DNA of 64,000 bases from Candidatus Flexifilum breve (lineage in GTDB: Bacteria; Chloroflexota; Anaerolineae; Aggregatilineales; Phototrophicaceae). Below, one piece after another: positions 51,769 through 60,453 of this stretch. Within the stretch, counting starts at the first letter, position 1; each line of letters opens with the position of its first letter. A program made the position numbers and the translations under genes. Below the pieces are notes generated by a model. That model saw only the letters and a program-made list of their open reading frames with translations, had not been told where the DNA came from and did no database searches. The DNA lies in the NCBI GenBank assembly GCA_016717205.1, contig JADKGC010000002.1, forward strand, positions 434,001 to 498,000, written 5' to 3'.

Positions 51769-52091
51769 AAGTGATGTCCTCTCAAAGTAATGTGGTGCTT
51801 TGACTATACCATCACTGCGAAAAAACGTCGGCGAAGACCGCTCGTTTTGCGGACGCGATAAATCGCGTCCCTACGTGAATAATCGGCTTTATGTAGGGAC
51901 GCAATTCATTGCGTCCGCTGGCCCAAATCAAGTTTCACGGACTTTTACGCACTTACCTGCCGCGGTCACTCACTGCATCCGATTCCTACAAACTTTTTAC
52001 ATTTCGCCGATCTTTTTCTGATCTTCCTGCGCTAAATCTATAAGCGTAACCATTTCTATCGCAGGTTTTTTGGTGAGTGGAGGTAGCTACT
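51769..52091. other. Repeat hairpins and upstream region of hsp20
   Basis: Hairpins GCGGACGCGATAAATCGCGT with CCCTAC (51851-51875) and GTAGGGACGCAATTCATTGC with GTCC (51894-51919). From 51960 on lies the hsp20 upstream region; TATAAG at 52039-52044 with a weak TTCTGA 17 bases before could be a promoter. No CIRCE-type inverted repeat is seen. Confidence 0.55.
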
Positions 52092-52559
52092 ATGAGTACA
52101 GTCATTCGTTGGAATCCTTTGCGCGAAATGGCGGCGATGCAAACTGCAATGAACCGCCTGTTCGACGAAACGTGGCGCACGGCATGGCCCACCGTCGAAG
52201 CGAACTACGCGCTCCCCGTCGACGTCTACGAGATGGACGAAGGGTACACGGTCATTGCCAACATCCCCGGCGTGCAGCAGGATAACATCAACATCACGCT
52301 CAATCAGAATATCGTGACCATCAGCGTCGATGTGCCGCAGTTCACCCCGCAGGAAGGCCAGCGCGCGCTCCTCGTGGAACGCAGCGCGGGCAAGTACAGC
52401 CGCAGCTTGACCCTGCCGCGCTCCGTCCACAGCGAGGCGGTCGAGGCGACGTATGAAAACGGCGTGCTGATGCTGCACCTGCCGATTGCGCCGGAAGCGC
52501 AGCCGAAGCGCATCACGGTCAAATCCGGCGGCCAGAATATGCTGCAATCCAACAACTAA
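52092..52559 (+). CDS. Small heat-shock protein Hsp20 (alpha-crystallin)
   Basis: 155 residues from the ATG at 52092, with GGAGG seven bases upstream. The alpha-crystallin domain spans roughly 48-145: ALPVDVYEMDEGYTVIANIP, then SRSLTLPRSVHSEAVEATYE and NGVLMLHLPIAPEAQPKRI, including the GVLxLxLP core. It is an ATP-independent holdase that protects unfolding proteins. A hairpin terminator follows at 52567. Confidence 0.93.
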   Translation: MSTVIRWNPLREMAAMQTAMNRLFDETWRTAWPTVEANYALPVDVYEMDEGYTVIANIPGVQQDNINITLNQNIVTISVDVPQFTPQEGQRALLVERSAGKYSRSLTLPRSVHSEAVEATYENGVLMLHLPIAPEAQPKRITVKSGGQNMLQSNN

Positions 52560-52566
52560 GCACGCA

Positions 52567-52597
52567 GCGAGCGCTCCACATGGGGCGCTCGCTTGAT
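52567..52597 (+). terminator. Terminator hairpin after hsp20
   Basis: GCGAGCGC (52567-52574) pairs with GCGCTCGC (52585-52592), with TTGATTCT after it. The T run is imperfect, so a factor-independent terminator is likely but not certain. Confidence 0.55.
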
Positions 52598-52649
52598 TCT
52601 AACGAGAAGCAATTCCCCTCTCCGCTCGGAGAGGGGTTAGGGGTGAGGC

Positions 52650-54038
52650 TCACCCAATCGGCACGACCAGCCCCGCGCGATACCACGCCATGACCTGATC
52701 GCGGTCGGCGTCCGCCAGCGTGAACCCGTCCGGGTGCGCGTCGATCAACTGCTCGAGCGCCGCGTCGTGGGTGTAATCGGCGCGGAAGTCGTGATAAATG
52801 CCGCGCGCGCCCCGGTAGCACCACACGGGCAGCACGAAGCGCGTCCGCTCACTGATCGGCGTGTAGACGTAGCGCGGCGGCTCGACCACCTGCGCATTGA
52901 GGATCGTCTCGGCGTAGGTCGTCAACTGCGCATCGACGCGGTAGTGCGTGTGCAGATATGCCATCGTCGCATCAGCGGTGCGCCGCCCGGTTTGGATGAT
53001 CTCGGCGGCAATCCGCGCCGCGCTCTGCGTGTCGCCGTAATCGACCTTGTCGACCAGCGCCTCCGGCAGAATATCGCGCTGCGACGACACCCGCGCGATG
53101 ATCGCTGGCGTGCCGCAGCCCAGCGACTCATAGGCCGTGTTGCCGAACGCCTCGATGAAGTTCCCCAACACCAGCGTCACCCGCCCCAAGCTGTAGTATT
53201 CCCCGATCAGGTCGGCGGGAATCCACGGGTGCAGCACGAAGTGCTCACGCAAACCCCGCGCGCTGATCGCCGCTTCCAGTTCGTCGTAAAACGCTGCCAC
53301 GCCGGGATCGCCTTCTGTGCCGATCCACTTGGGCATCAGCACGCGCAAATTCGTTACGCCGTGGTCACGCACCAACCGTTCCGCCACGTCGAGTGTTTGC
53401 CACGCGCCCTTGCTCGCCTCCGGTCGGTGCGGGTGAACGACGATGGCATGCTGCGCCGGGTCCACCGGGATCAGGTCGAGGATGCGGCGCGGTTCGGTGG
53501 AGCGATAGCGGTTCCAGTTCATGCCGTTGGGAATCACCTTCAGCCGATCCGCGAGATCGGGGAAGAAGCGCCCCGCCGTTTGCAGATAGAACTGCCGCGA
53601 ATACTCCGCCGGGACGCACAGCGTCTGCCCGCGAAATTGAAACGCGCCTTGCGCCGTCTCCGGATAGACGTTGTCGCGCAGCGAGGCGACGGTCGGGAGG
53701 TGCGGGTAGCTGAACGAGAACGTCCATTCGCCGTCGTGAATATAGAAGCGATCCGCCTCCGCCAGATGATCGCCAATCATCTGCGTGATCACGGCGAGGT
53801 TGTGCGCGCCCGTATCATACGGATGTGGGAACGGCTGCTTGAACGGCAGAATCGGCTTGACGAGCGCGTTGGCGTGCCAGCGAAACGGCACCGGCGTATC
53901 AGCGCGCGCCGTACACAGCAGCGTCACCTGATGCCCGGCCTCCGCCAGATGCAGCGCAATCGCCCGCAGATGTTTTTGCGCCCCGCCCATGTCGTAATCC
54001 GGGAACAGCGGCGTGATCGAGAACATGACAATGTGCAT
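52650..54038 (-). CDS. GT4-family (GT-B) glycosyltransferase
   Basis: 462 residues. The N-terminus MFSITPLFPDYDMGGAQKHL is the glycine-rich acceptor loop, and the donor site has EAFGNTAYESLGCGTPAI with the E-x7-E pair of GT4 enzymes. This is a nucleotide-sugar-dependent glycosyltransferase, probably for cell-surface polysaccharide or glycolipid. The last 60 residues form an extra domain of unknown role. It is a single gene on the minus strand. Confidence 0.87.
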   Translation of the reverse strand: MHIVMFSITPLFPDYDMGGAQKHLRAIALHLAEAGHQVTLLCTARADTPVPFRWHANALVKPILPFKQPFPHPYDTGAHNLAVITQMIGDHLAEADRFYIHDGEWTFSFSYPHLPTVASLRDNVYPETAQGAFQFRGQTLCVPAEYSRQFYLQTAGRFFPDLADRLKVIPNGMNWNRYRSTEPRRILDLIPVDPAQHAIVVHPHRPEASKGAWQTLDVAERLVRDHGVTNLRVLMPKWIGTEGDPGVAAFYDELEAAISARGLREHFVLHPWIPADLIGEYYSLGRVTLVLGNFIEAFGNTAYESLGCGTPAIIARVSSQRDILPEALVDKVDYGDTQSAARIAAEIIQTGRRTADATMAYLHTHYRVDAQLTTYAETILNAQVVEPPRYVYTPISERTRFVLPVWCYRGARGIYHDFRADYTHDAALEQLIDAHPDGFTLADADRDQVMAWYRAGLVVPIG

Positions 54039-54059
54039 GGGGAGTCCTCATGGTTTCTG

Positions 54060-54165
54060 AAACCTCACCCCTAAATCCCCTTTCCTAAAGGCGAGGGGAC
54101 GTGCTGCTCCCCCTCTCCGAGCGGAGAGGGGGTCGGGGGGTGAGGTTGCTTTATCGGGGGTGAGG
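54060..54165. repeat. C-rich/G-rich repeat block
   Basis: Two elements face each other: AACCTCACCCCTAAATCCCC at 54060 and GGTCGGGGGGTGAGG near 54130-54146, with CCCCCTCTCCGAGCGGAGAG between. Another CCGATAAAGC-like copy follows. No gene. Confidence 0.65.
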
Positions 54166-54174
54166 TCGTTTCTT

Positions 54175-54978
54175 CTAATTCGCCGCTGCCGCGCTGAACG
54201 TGAACGAGGCGAACAACGCATCGAGCATGTCGAGATCCGGCGTGAACTGATCCGGCGTCGCCGCGTTCAGCGTGTCGATGCTCTGCGCGAAGTAGTCCTG
54301 CAAGCCTTCAATGAACGCATCCATGTCGAAATCGGCGGGCAGTTCGGTCGGGAACAGCTCCGTATTCAGGCGGAAGACCGCGCTCACATAGTACTGGTTG
54401 TCCGTGCTCAGCCCCTGGAATGTATACAGGAATTCGTCCCCGGTGAATGGCGACGCCTCCTGCCGGTAAGCCGTCAGGTAGCTGATGCCGCCGACTGTGT
54501 CGAGGTTCAGCAGCCCCACGCGGGCGCGGATGACCTGCGCGGCGGGCATAATCGGCAGGAATGGCAGCGCATAGGTGTTCGCATCCGGGTTCGTCTGCAT
54601 GAACTGCTCCAGCGCGACGCGCCCGCTCATCAGCGTGTTGATCGCATTGATGTGCGGCGTCATGTAGATATACGGCGCGGTATCCTCGACGCGGTACAGG
54701 CGAATGCCGCCCACATCGAACAGGCTTTGCGCAGTGGTATTCTCGTCATTGGTGAACAGGAACTCGATATAGGGGGCATCCGCGCCGCCCGGGAGCTGGG
54801 CTGACGGATCATCCCCTTCAAACTCGACCGCTTGCACGTCGCCCATGATCGCCGGGTCATAGCTGAAGCTGAAGTCTCCATAGGTGAACGTGACCAGCAC
54901 GTCGTCCTGCGCGACCGCGGGCAGCACGCCCATCAGCAGCAGCGCCGCCACCAACACCACCATCCATCGCAATTTCAT
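54175..54978 (-). CDS. Secreted protein of unknown function
   Basis: 267 residues from the ATG at 54978, with AAGGAG upstream; a longer frame to 55155 runs through a repeat. A signal peptide (MKLRWMVVLVAALLLMGVLP) ends at AVAQ. The mature part is mixed alpha/beta with no motif I recognise (PYIEFLFTNDENTTAQSLFD; FMQTNPDANTYALPFLPIMP). It is probably a lipoprotein-free exported protein. The real start matters: repeat-derived extension is common in this window. Confidence 0.72.
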   Translation of the reverse strand: MKLRWMVVLVAALLLMGVLPAVAQDDVLVTFTYGDFSFSYDPAIMGDVQAVEFEGDDPSAQLPGGADAPYIEFLFTNDENTTAQSLFDVGGIRLYRVEDTAPYIYMTPHINAINTLMSGRVALEQFMQTNPDANTYALPFLPIMPAAQVIRARVGLLNLDTVGGISYLTAYRQEASPFTGDEFLYTFQGLSTDNQYYVSAVFRLNTELFPTELPADFDMDAFIEGLQDYFAQSIDTLNAATPDQFTPDLDMLDALFASFTFSAAAAN

Positions 54979-55169
54979 GGCCCATGACTCCTTGTATCCG
55001 CTATCCACCCCTCTCCGCTCGGAGAGGGGCCGGGGGTGAGGCTCAATTTGTGAACGCCCGTCTATTGTAGAGACACAGCCCGCACTCCGGCAAGCACTGC
55101 ACGGCAGACGCTCATGCAACGCCGCGCCGCCGGACTGCGTATACAGAATCAACAATAAGGAGAGATGCC

Positions 55170-55451
55170 ATGCAGCGTTGGGAATACCTCACGGCTATTC
55201 TGGAAGCCAATGCCGACCGTGAAGCCGATTTCTTGATGCAGTACCGTGATTGGAAAGGCCCCATCCCCGAATTTACGGTCGAGGCGCTCATGCCGCGCCT
55301 CAACGCGCTCGGTGAACAGGGGTGGGAACTGGTCAGCTTGACGCCACAATTTGTCGGCAGCCGCGGCGATCTGCTCACCACCGATGGTTCCGGGTCGCGC
55401 ACCTGGACGAGCAAATTCTTCGGCGTGTTCAAACGCCCAAAAGCGGACTAG
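55170..55451 (+). CDS. DUF4177-like small protein
   Basis: 93 residues with RWEYLTAILEANADREADFL and a central LNALGEQGWELVSLTPQFVG, the conserved block of DUF4177. No catalytic residues are known. AAGGAGAGATGCC precedes the ATG. It is cytosolic and short but complete. It converges with the FmdB gene, with nine bases between. Confidence 0.8.
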   Translation: MQRWEYLTAILEANADREADFLMQYRDWKGPIPEFTVEALMPRLNALGEQGWELVSLTPQFVGSRGDLLTTDGSGSRTWTSKFFGVFKRPKAD

Positions 55452-55460
55452 TGCCGCTGC

Positions 55461-55835
55461 TCACTCGGTGGTCGTGCCGCCGAGATCGCGGTCGATTTTT
55501 TCGGGGGCGTCGCCTTTGCGCAGGCGGTCGGTGATTTCGCCGAAAGCGGGGTCACTCGCCGCCGCGTCGCCGCCGACCTCATGGAACATATCGCCGACTT
55601 CGCGGCTGTTGCCACCTTCCAGCACGGAGAGCATCTCCTGCGAGTTCATGCTGCTGTAATTGCGTCCCGGCTTGGCAATCGTCACGCGGTTGATCACGCG
55701 CGTGAGGTCATGGGAACCGCAGTGCGGGCACGCGCTGGATTGCGCCGCGGTTGCCGCGTCGTAATCCTTATAGGATTTATAGAATAAGGTGGACTTGCGT
55801 CCACATGAATTGCATCGGTAGTCGTAAGCGGGCAT
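55461..55835 (-). CDS. FmdB-family zinc-ribbon protein
   Basis: 124 residues from the ATG at 55835 (MPAYDYRCNSCGRK), with GGAG upstream; a GTG nine bases earlier is less likely. Four cysteines in CNSCG and CPHCGS form the zinc ribbon. The rest is charged. FmdB-type proteins are small putative regulatory proteins of unclear target. It lies between the DUF4177 gene and the rhomboid gene. Confidence 0.85.
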   Translation of the reverse strand: MPAYDYRCNSCGRKSTLFYKSYKDYDAATAAQSSACPHCGSHDLTRVINRVTIAKPGRNYSSMNSQEMLSVLEGGNSREVGDMFHEVGGDAAASDPAFGEITDRLRKGDAPEKIDRDLGGTTTE

Positions 55836-55885
55836 AATCGACACTCCGTATCACCTGAATTTACATTCTAGCGAAAGCCTATCGT

Positions 55886-56761
55886 ATGCTCAATGAGCAA
55901 CCTCCCGATCCCAAACGCCGCGCCCATCCACTGGATGCCGGGGCCCCACCGCCCGGCGGCAGTTCACCGCGCCCCAAACAGCAGGTGACGCTGCACATTC
56001 CCTCTGTGCGGCCGCTGGTGACCTATACGCTGCTCGGCATCATGATCGGGATTTTCATCCTGCGCGCCTTCTCGCCAGAACTCGACGAGTCGCTGCTGCT
56101 GTGGGGCGCCAACGAACGCAGCGCCGTGCTCGGCGGGGGCGCCATCTATCGACTGTTCACCGCCATGTTCCTACACGCGGGCGTCTACGATCAGTTCGGA
56201 GGCTTTGCCTTCGAAGGCAGCCTACATCTCATCTTCAACGCCTACATGATCTACGTCGTCGGGTCGAACATCGAGAAGTTGTTCGGGCATGTGCGCTATA
56301 CGCTGATCTTCTTGCTCGGCGGGCTGGCGGGCTCGATTGCCAGCATTCTGCTCGGCGGCGGTGGCTATTCGGTCGGCGCATCGGGCGCGGTATTCGCGCT
56401 GCTCGGCGCGCAGTTCGTCTACCTGTACCAGCACCGCAAACTGTTGGGCGTGGGCGGGCGCCGCCAGATGAACGCCCTGATTCAACTGCTCGCCATCAAC
56501 CTCATTTTCGGCTTCGTGACGAATGCGGCCGGCGCGGACGTACAAATAGACAACTGGGCGCACATCGGCGGGGCGCTGGGCGGGCTGGTGCTCGCGTTCG
56601 GCATCGCGCCGCTGTTCATTGTGCGCTCCCACCCGGAGATCCCCGGCCACCTGATCGCCGACGACATCAACCCGCTGCGGCGCCGCTTATGGGCGGTCTC
56701 CGCTTATGTGGTCGTCCTCATGCTGATTCTGATCTTCGCCCGCCAAACCTACGTCGGCTGA
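55886..56761 (+). CDS. Rhomboid-family intramembrane serine protease
   Basis: 291 residues with six or seven membrane helices. The catalytic serine is in GASGAVFALLGA and the histidine in NWAHIGGALGGLV, giving the Ser-His dyad. HLIFNAYMIYVVGSNIE is the conserved loop/helix with the oxyanion hole. A Pro-rich cytoplasmic N-terminus (about 1-40) precedes them. It cleaves membrane proteins in the lipid bilayer. Its 3' end overlaps the antisense DUF2304 gene by 75 bases. Confidence 0.88.
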   Translation: MLNEQPPDPKRRAHPLDAGAPPPGGSSPRPKQQVTLHIPSVRPLVTYTLLGIMIGIFILRAFSPELDESLLLWGANERSAVLGGGAIYRLFTAMFLHAGVYDQFGGFAFEGSLHLIFNAYMIYVVGSNIEKLFGHVRYTLIFLLGGLAGSIASILLGGGGYSVGASGAVFALLGAQFVYLYQHRKLLGVGGRRQMNALIQLLAINLIFGFVTNAAGADVQIDNWAHIGGALGGLVLAFGIAPLFIVRSHPEIPGHLIADDINPLRRRLWAVSAYVVVLMLILIFARQTYVG

Positions 56762-57106
56762 GCGCCGCACCTGTTCCAATTCGTGCTGCAAAATCGCCAT
56801 CTGCTGGGCGATCCGCTTGTTCTCGCGCGTCAGCTTGGTCAAGACGGTCGAGAAATGCAGGAGGATCGCTAGCACGAAGAAGATCGCCACGGCGAACAGC
56901 GCGGCGGGCGGGTACGTCACTACGCCGATGAGCGCCGCGAGCTGGTCCAGCAGCGGGCGCGAGACGAACAGCAGCAGCAGCACGACTGCCGTTGCCAGCC
57001 AGAGCAGCGAATAGTCCTCGCGCAGCTTCTGGCGGCGCACCAATTCCAGTATGAAGATCAACGCGCCGAACGACGCGAGCAAGCCGATCACCATCACGCG
57101 ATCCAT
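56687..57106 (-). CDS. DUF2304-like membrane protein
   Basis: 139 residues with three membrane helices (about 5-22, 32-50 and 68-88) and a C-terminal coiled coil (LTRENKRIAQQMAILQHELE). The short DYSLLWLATAVVLLLL block after an acidic loop fits DUF2304. These proteins are often found with glycosyltransferases, and one (57279) lies next to it. The last 25 residues are read from the strand opposite the rhomboid gene's end. Confidence 0.8.
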   Translation of the reverse strand: MDRVMVIGLLASFGALIFILELVRRQKLREDYSLLWLATAVVLLLLFVSRPLLDQLAALIGVVTYPPAALFAVAIFFVLAILLHFSTVLTKLTRENKRIAQQMAILQHELEQVRRSADVGLAGEDQNQHEDDHISGDRP

Positions 57107-57118
57107 AGTTTCCCCAGT

Positions 57119-57150
57119 GACGTAAGGACGCGCAAAGCCGCGTCCGCTGC
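57119..57150. repeat. Short hairpin repeat
   Basis: GTAAGGACGCGCAAAGCCGC with GTCC is another copy of the GGACGCGC family, lying before the divergent DUF2304 and glycosyltransferase genes. Confidence 0.6.
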
Positions 57151-57243
57151 ACGATACCCCTGACCGGAAGCGCCACGGCGCCTTCCGATCGTCAGCGGCT
57201 ATTATCCCACGAGATCAACTGTATCCACAGGCGCGGGGACGCG

Positions 57244-57249
57244 CTATAA
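57244..57249 (+). promoter_or_regulatory. Candidate -10 box before the GT39-like gene
   Basis: TATAAT overlaps an in-frame ATG at 57249, so that ATG can hardly be the start. The next ATG, 57279, is used instead. This is a start-deciding signal. Confidence 0.5.
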
Positions 57250-57278
57250 TGCGCTGTCGTTTAGCAGACTTTCGAGCT

Positions 57279-58598
57279 ATGAAAAACCTCCTGTCTCGCC
57301 GCTACATAGGCGCTCCGGCGCTGCTCTGGATCATCCTCGTCATCGGTTTCGGTCTCCGTCTCGCCTATGTGTTACCGCTCGATCCGCTGACGCCCTACGG
57401 CAGCAGCGGCGGCGATGAGCATTTCTATCTCGATCATGGCTATACGTTGGTGACGGATCAGCCCTTGCCGGGCGTAGATATCTCGGTGCTGAGCCAACCG
57501 CCGGTGTACTTCATCATCGTCGGCGCAGCGCGGGCGGTGTTCGGGGAGGCGGGCGGCGTGGTCGCCGTCCGCCTCATTCAAGCGCTCATGCTGACTACCG
57601 TCGCCTACTGTGCCTATCGCCTGACGTGGCGCATCGCGGATGAGCGCGCCGGGCTGATTGCGGCGGCGTTCGTCGCCGTCAACCCGATTTTCATCCTCGA
57701 CGGCGGTAAAATCCTCACCGAAACCACGTACATCTTCTTCATCAGCCTCGGGCTGACCGTGTATGTGGATAGTCTCGCCGCCGCATCTGCTCCCCAGCGG
57801 ACGTGGGGACGGCTGGTGCTGGTGGGCGCGCTGTTCGGGCTGGCCACGCTGACGCGGGCGGTGCTGCTCCTGTTCCCACTCGGCCTCGCCATCCACCTCC
57901 TGATCGTGTACCGCGGGCGGGCGTGGGGCAAAATCGGCGTGCTGCTGCTCGCTTACGCGCTGGTCGTCTCCACATGGACGGTCTACAACCTCGCACGCTG
58001 GCAGCGCTTCGTGATCGCCGGGGAGGGCTTGCCCGCGTTTCTGTATATGAGCGTGGTCGGCTGGGATGACCCATTCCGTTTCGATCAGCAGTTAAACGAG
58101 AATCTAGGTCAAGAAGCCTCGAACGATATGAGCGAACGGCAGGGCGACTATCTGGAAGCCGCCAGCAACCAGATCGGCGGGAATATTGGCGGTTACCTCC
58201 AACGCCGCGTCGGCGAACTGGCGAGCGCATACCTGCAACCGCATGGCACGACGCTCTTTTCTGGCGAAAGCCTGCGCGATTTGGCGGTCAACTGGCTGCG
58301 CGACGACCGATCACTTGCGGGTATTGGACGCGTGATCGGCGGGGAGCAGTTCTTCCCCAAGCTGCTGCTGTACGTGTTCCACTACCTCGCGCTGATCTTC
58401 GGCGTGATCGGCGCGTGGCGCTCGCGGCGGCAGTGGCGGCTGACCCTGCCGCTGCTCGGTTTCATCGCCTATGTGACGTTGGTTCATTTCTTCTTACTTG
58501 CGCTGCCGCGTTACATTTTCCCAACCATGCTATGCTGGATAGTGTTGGCGAGTTCACAGTTCAAAGTGGACAGTAAACAGTTAGTACAAAAGCCATGA
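57279..58598 (+). CDS. GT39/PMT-type membrane glycosyltransferase
   Basis: 439 residues from the ATG at 57279 (MKNLLSRRYIG). Ten to twelve membrane helices; the catalytic-loop acidic pair appears in SSGGDEHFYLDHGY, as in ArnT/PMT-like enzymes that use lipid-linked sugars. LTRAVLLLFPLGLAIHLL and RYIFPTMLCWIVLASSQF are typical helices. The last dozen residues are encoded in the GTTCACAGTT repeat, so the natural end may have been changed. It probably glycosylates surface proteins or lipids. Confidence 0.82.
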   Translation: MKNLLSRRYIGAPALLWIILVIGFGLRLAYVLPLDPLTPYGSSGGDEHFYLDHGYTLVTDQPLPGVDISVLSQPPVYFIIVGAARAVFGEAGGVVAVRLIQALMLTTVAYCAYRLTWRIADERAGLIAAAFVAVNPIFILDGGKILTETTYIFFISLGLTVYVDSLAAASAPQRTWGRLVLVGALFGLATLTRAVLLLFPLGLAIHLLIVYRGRAWGKIGVLLLAYALVVSTWTVYNLARWQRFVIAGEGLPAFLYMSVVGWDDPFRFDQQLNENLGQEASNDMSERQGDYLEAASNQIGGNIGGYLQRRVGELASAYLQPHGTTLFSGESLRDLAVNWLRDDRSLAGIGRVIGGEQFFPKLLLYVFHYLALIFGVIGAWRSRRQWRLTLPLLGFIAYVTLVHFFLLALPRYIFPTMLCWIVLASSQFKVDSKQLVQKP

Positions 58599-58607
58599 TG
58601 CGATTTA

Positions 58608-58648
58608 ACTGTGAACTGTAAACTCTGAACTGTAAACTCTGAACTGAG
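58608..58648. repeat. CTGAACTGTAAACT tandem repeat
   Basis: Three tandem units of about 14 bases (AACTGTGAACTGTAAACTCTG) end immediately before the tsaD ribosome-binding region. Related GTTATCAGTT repeats lie at 15298-15397. Confidence 0.7.
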
Positions 58649-58653
58649 GTGTT

Positions 58654-59697
58654 ATGACGACCATTCTCGGAATCGAATCATCGTGTGATGAAACCGCCGC
58701 CGCTGTGGTGACCGATGGCAAGGTAATCGCCTCGAATATCATCGCGTCACAAATCGATCTGCATGCCAAGTACGGCGGCGTCTTCCCGGAGATCGCCTCA
58801 CGCGCGCACATTGAGGCCATCGGGCATGTGGTCGAGAGCGCCATCGCCGACGCGGGCGTGAGCGTCAACAAGATCGACGCGATTGCCGTGACGCGCGGCC
58901 CCGGCCTCGTCGGGTCACTGCTGGTCGGCATCAACTATGCGAAGGGGCTGGCGCTGGCGTTGGATAAGCCGCTGCTCGGCATCAATCACCTTGAGGGACA
59001 CGTCTACTCGCTGTGGCTGACGGAAGCGCAGCGCGAAATCGTGTTCCCGGTGCTGGTGCTGATCGTGAGCGGCGGGCACACCGAACTGCTGCTCATGACC
59101 GGGCACGGCGAATACACACGGCTCGGCGGCACGCTCGACGACGCGGCGGGCGAAGCCTTCGACAAGGTCGGGCGCATGCTCGGCTTGCCCTTCCCCGGCG
59201 GGCCCAACATCGAACGGGTCGCGCTGCAGGGCAGCGCCACCGCTTTCGACTTCCCGCGCGCCAAGACCGATTCCAGCTACGATTTCAGCTTCTCCGGCCT
59301 GAAGACGGCGGTCAAGCGCGAGGCGACGGTCGCCTCGACGCGGCAGGGCGATAAAGACCCGGTGCTGCGCGCCGATGTCTCGGTCAAGGATGTGGCGGCC
59401 AGCTTCCAGAAGGCGCTGGTCAGCACGCTGGTCGAAAAGACGGCGCGCGCGGCCAAAGAGCACAAGGCGACGGAGATTCTCATGGCGGGCGGCGTGAGCG
59501 CGAATCAGGCGCTGCGGCAGGCCATGCGCGCGCAGACCGAACTGCCCGTGCGCTATCCGCCGCTAAATCTGTGCACGGACAATGCGGCGATGATCGCGGC
59601 GGCAGGCTGCTTCCGCTATGAGGCGGGGCTGCGCGACGATCTCGACATGGATGTCAAACCGATGTGGGCGCTCAACAGCAAGACCTATGAGCGGTAG
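58654..59697 (+). CDS. tsaD: tRNA N6-adenosine threonylcarbamoyltransferase TsaD
   Basis: 347 residues with every hallmark of TsaD: ILGIESSCDETAAAVV, EIASRAHIEAIGHVVE, the RGPGLVGSLLVG ATP-binding region, the HLEGHVYSLWL metal-binding histidines, and the DFSFSGLKTAVKR block, then ILMAGGVSANQALR and CTDNAAMIAAAG. It adds threonylcarbamoyl to A37 of ANN-decoding tRNAs, in the cytosol with TsaB/C/E. ACTGAGGTG gives the RBS. Full length. Confidence 0.97.
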   Translation: MTTILGIESSCDETAAAVVTDGKVIASNIIASQIDLHAKYGGVFPEIASRAHIEAIGHVVESAIADAGVSVNKIDAIAVTRGPGLVGSLLVGINYAKGLALALDKPLLGINHLEGHVYSLWLTEAQREIVFPVLVLIVSGGHTELLLMTGHGEYTRLGGTLDDAAGEAFDKVGRMLGLPFPGGPNIERVALQGSATAFDFPRAKTDSSYDFSFSGLKTAVKREATVASTRQGDKDPVLRADVSVKDVAASFQKALVSTLVEKTARAAKEHKATEILMAGGVSANQALRQAMRAQTELPVRYPPLNLCTDNAAMIAAAGCFRYEAGLRDDLDMDVKPMWALNSKTYER

Positions 59698-59700
59698 CCG

Positions 59701-60114
59701 ATGCCAGCCCTTGATCAGTGCCATGATAATGTAGTCAACGCGCTGGCTAAAGCGGGTTGGACAGTCGCTGATAGACAGTTTGGTTTCAAAACACCACTCA
59801 ACTGGCTATTCATCGACATTCAAGCTACCCGCGTAACCAATGGCGCTATAGAGCAGATTCTGCTAGTTGAGGTCAAGTGCTTTGCTGATGGCGGTTCGAC
59901 CATGAGTGATTTGTATACCGCTATCGGGCAGTACCTTGTTTATCGAACCATGCTGCGAGAATTGGGGAAATCACTGCCGCTCTACCTTGCGATCCCGACC
60001 AAAGCCTACTATGGTGTATTTCAAAGGCTCGTCCCATCGTTGATCGATGAGTTGAAAATCAACGTCATCGTGGTCGATTTAGGTCAGGAAAGGATCGAAC
60101 TATGGCGACCGTAG
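59701..60114 (+). CDS. xisH: XisH-family protein
   Basis: 137 residues. MPALDQCHDNVVNALAKAGW, LLVEVKCFADGGSTMSDLYT and AIGQYLVYRTMLRE are the XisH signature; VEVKC fits a PDDEXK nuclease-like core. XisH was named for control of fdxN-element excision in heterocystous cyanobacteria, but the family is found well outside them, so excision may not be its job here. The start follows tsaD's stop by three bases. It looks lower in G+C than its neighbours. Confidence 0.85.
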   Translation: MPALDQCHDNVVNALAKAGWTVADRQFGFKTPLNWLFIDIQATRVTNGAIEQILLVEVKCFADGGSTMSDLYTAIGQYLVYRTMLRELGKSLPLYLAIPTKAYYGVFQRLVPSLIDELKINVIVVDLGQERIELWRP

Positions 60115-60449
60115 AATTTTCAAAAACAAGCACTACCGTGCGCCTTGCAGCAATGACGCGGGCTGAAGTCGAACGCTATGCGGGCAATACCTTTGATGGC
60201 CGCTTGGTGGCCTGTCTTGACGATGCCAATCTTGTCTACAGCGTGATCGCGGTTCCGGATTACCCACGGAGTACACCGATCGATGTGGTGGTTATGGCCC
60301 AGGTCACAGACGAGCGGATTATCATCATCGAAGACCGCACTGATAAGCCGTTGGTTGAAGCGTTAATAATCAATGCGAAGATTCCGCGTGAGCAGATCGT
60401 GCTTGAGTACGCGGGTGAGAAACTTCCTGAACAAACGAAGGGTGAATGA
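60102..60449 (+). CDS. xisI: XisI-family protein
   Basis: 115 residues. IIIIEDRTDKPLVEALIINA and IPREQIVLEYAGEKLP match the C-terminal motif of XisI. Its start lies 13 bases inside xisH, the usual coupled order. Like XisH it appears lower in G+C than flanking genes. No XisF recombinase is present, so the pair cannot be a complete excision system in this window. Confidence 0.83.
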   Translation: MATVEFSKTSTTVRLAAMTRAEVERYAGNTFDGRLVACLDDANLVYSVIAVPDYPRSTPIDVVVMAQVTDERIIIIEDRTDKPLVEALIINAKIPREQIVLEYAGEKLPEQTKGE

Positions 60450-60453
60450 CGAA

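Noticed and set aside
51960..52091. Heat-shock operator (CIRCE) before hsp20
   Set aside because: The 9-9-9 inverted repeat of CIRCE is not present in the upstream sequence.
59701..60449. A mobile element carrying XisH/XisI
   Set aside because: No integrase, attachment repeats or element ends are visible; the pair simply sits between two genes.
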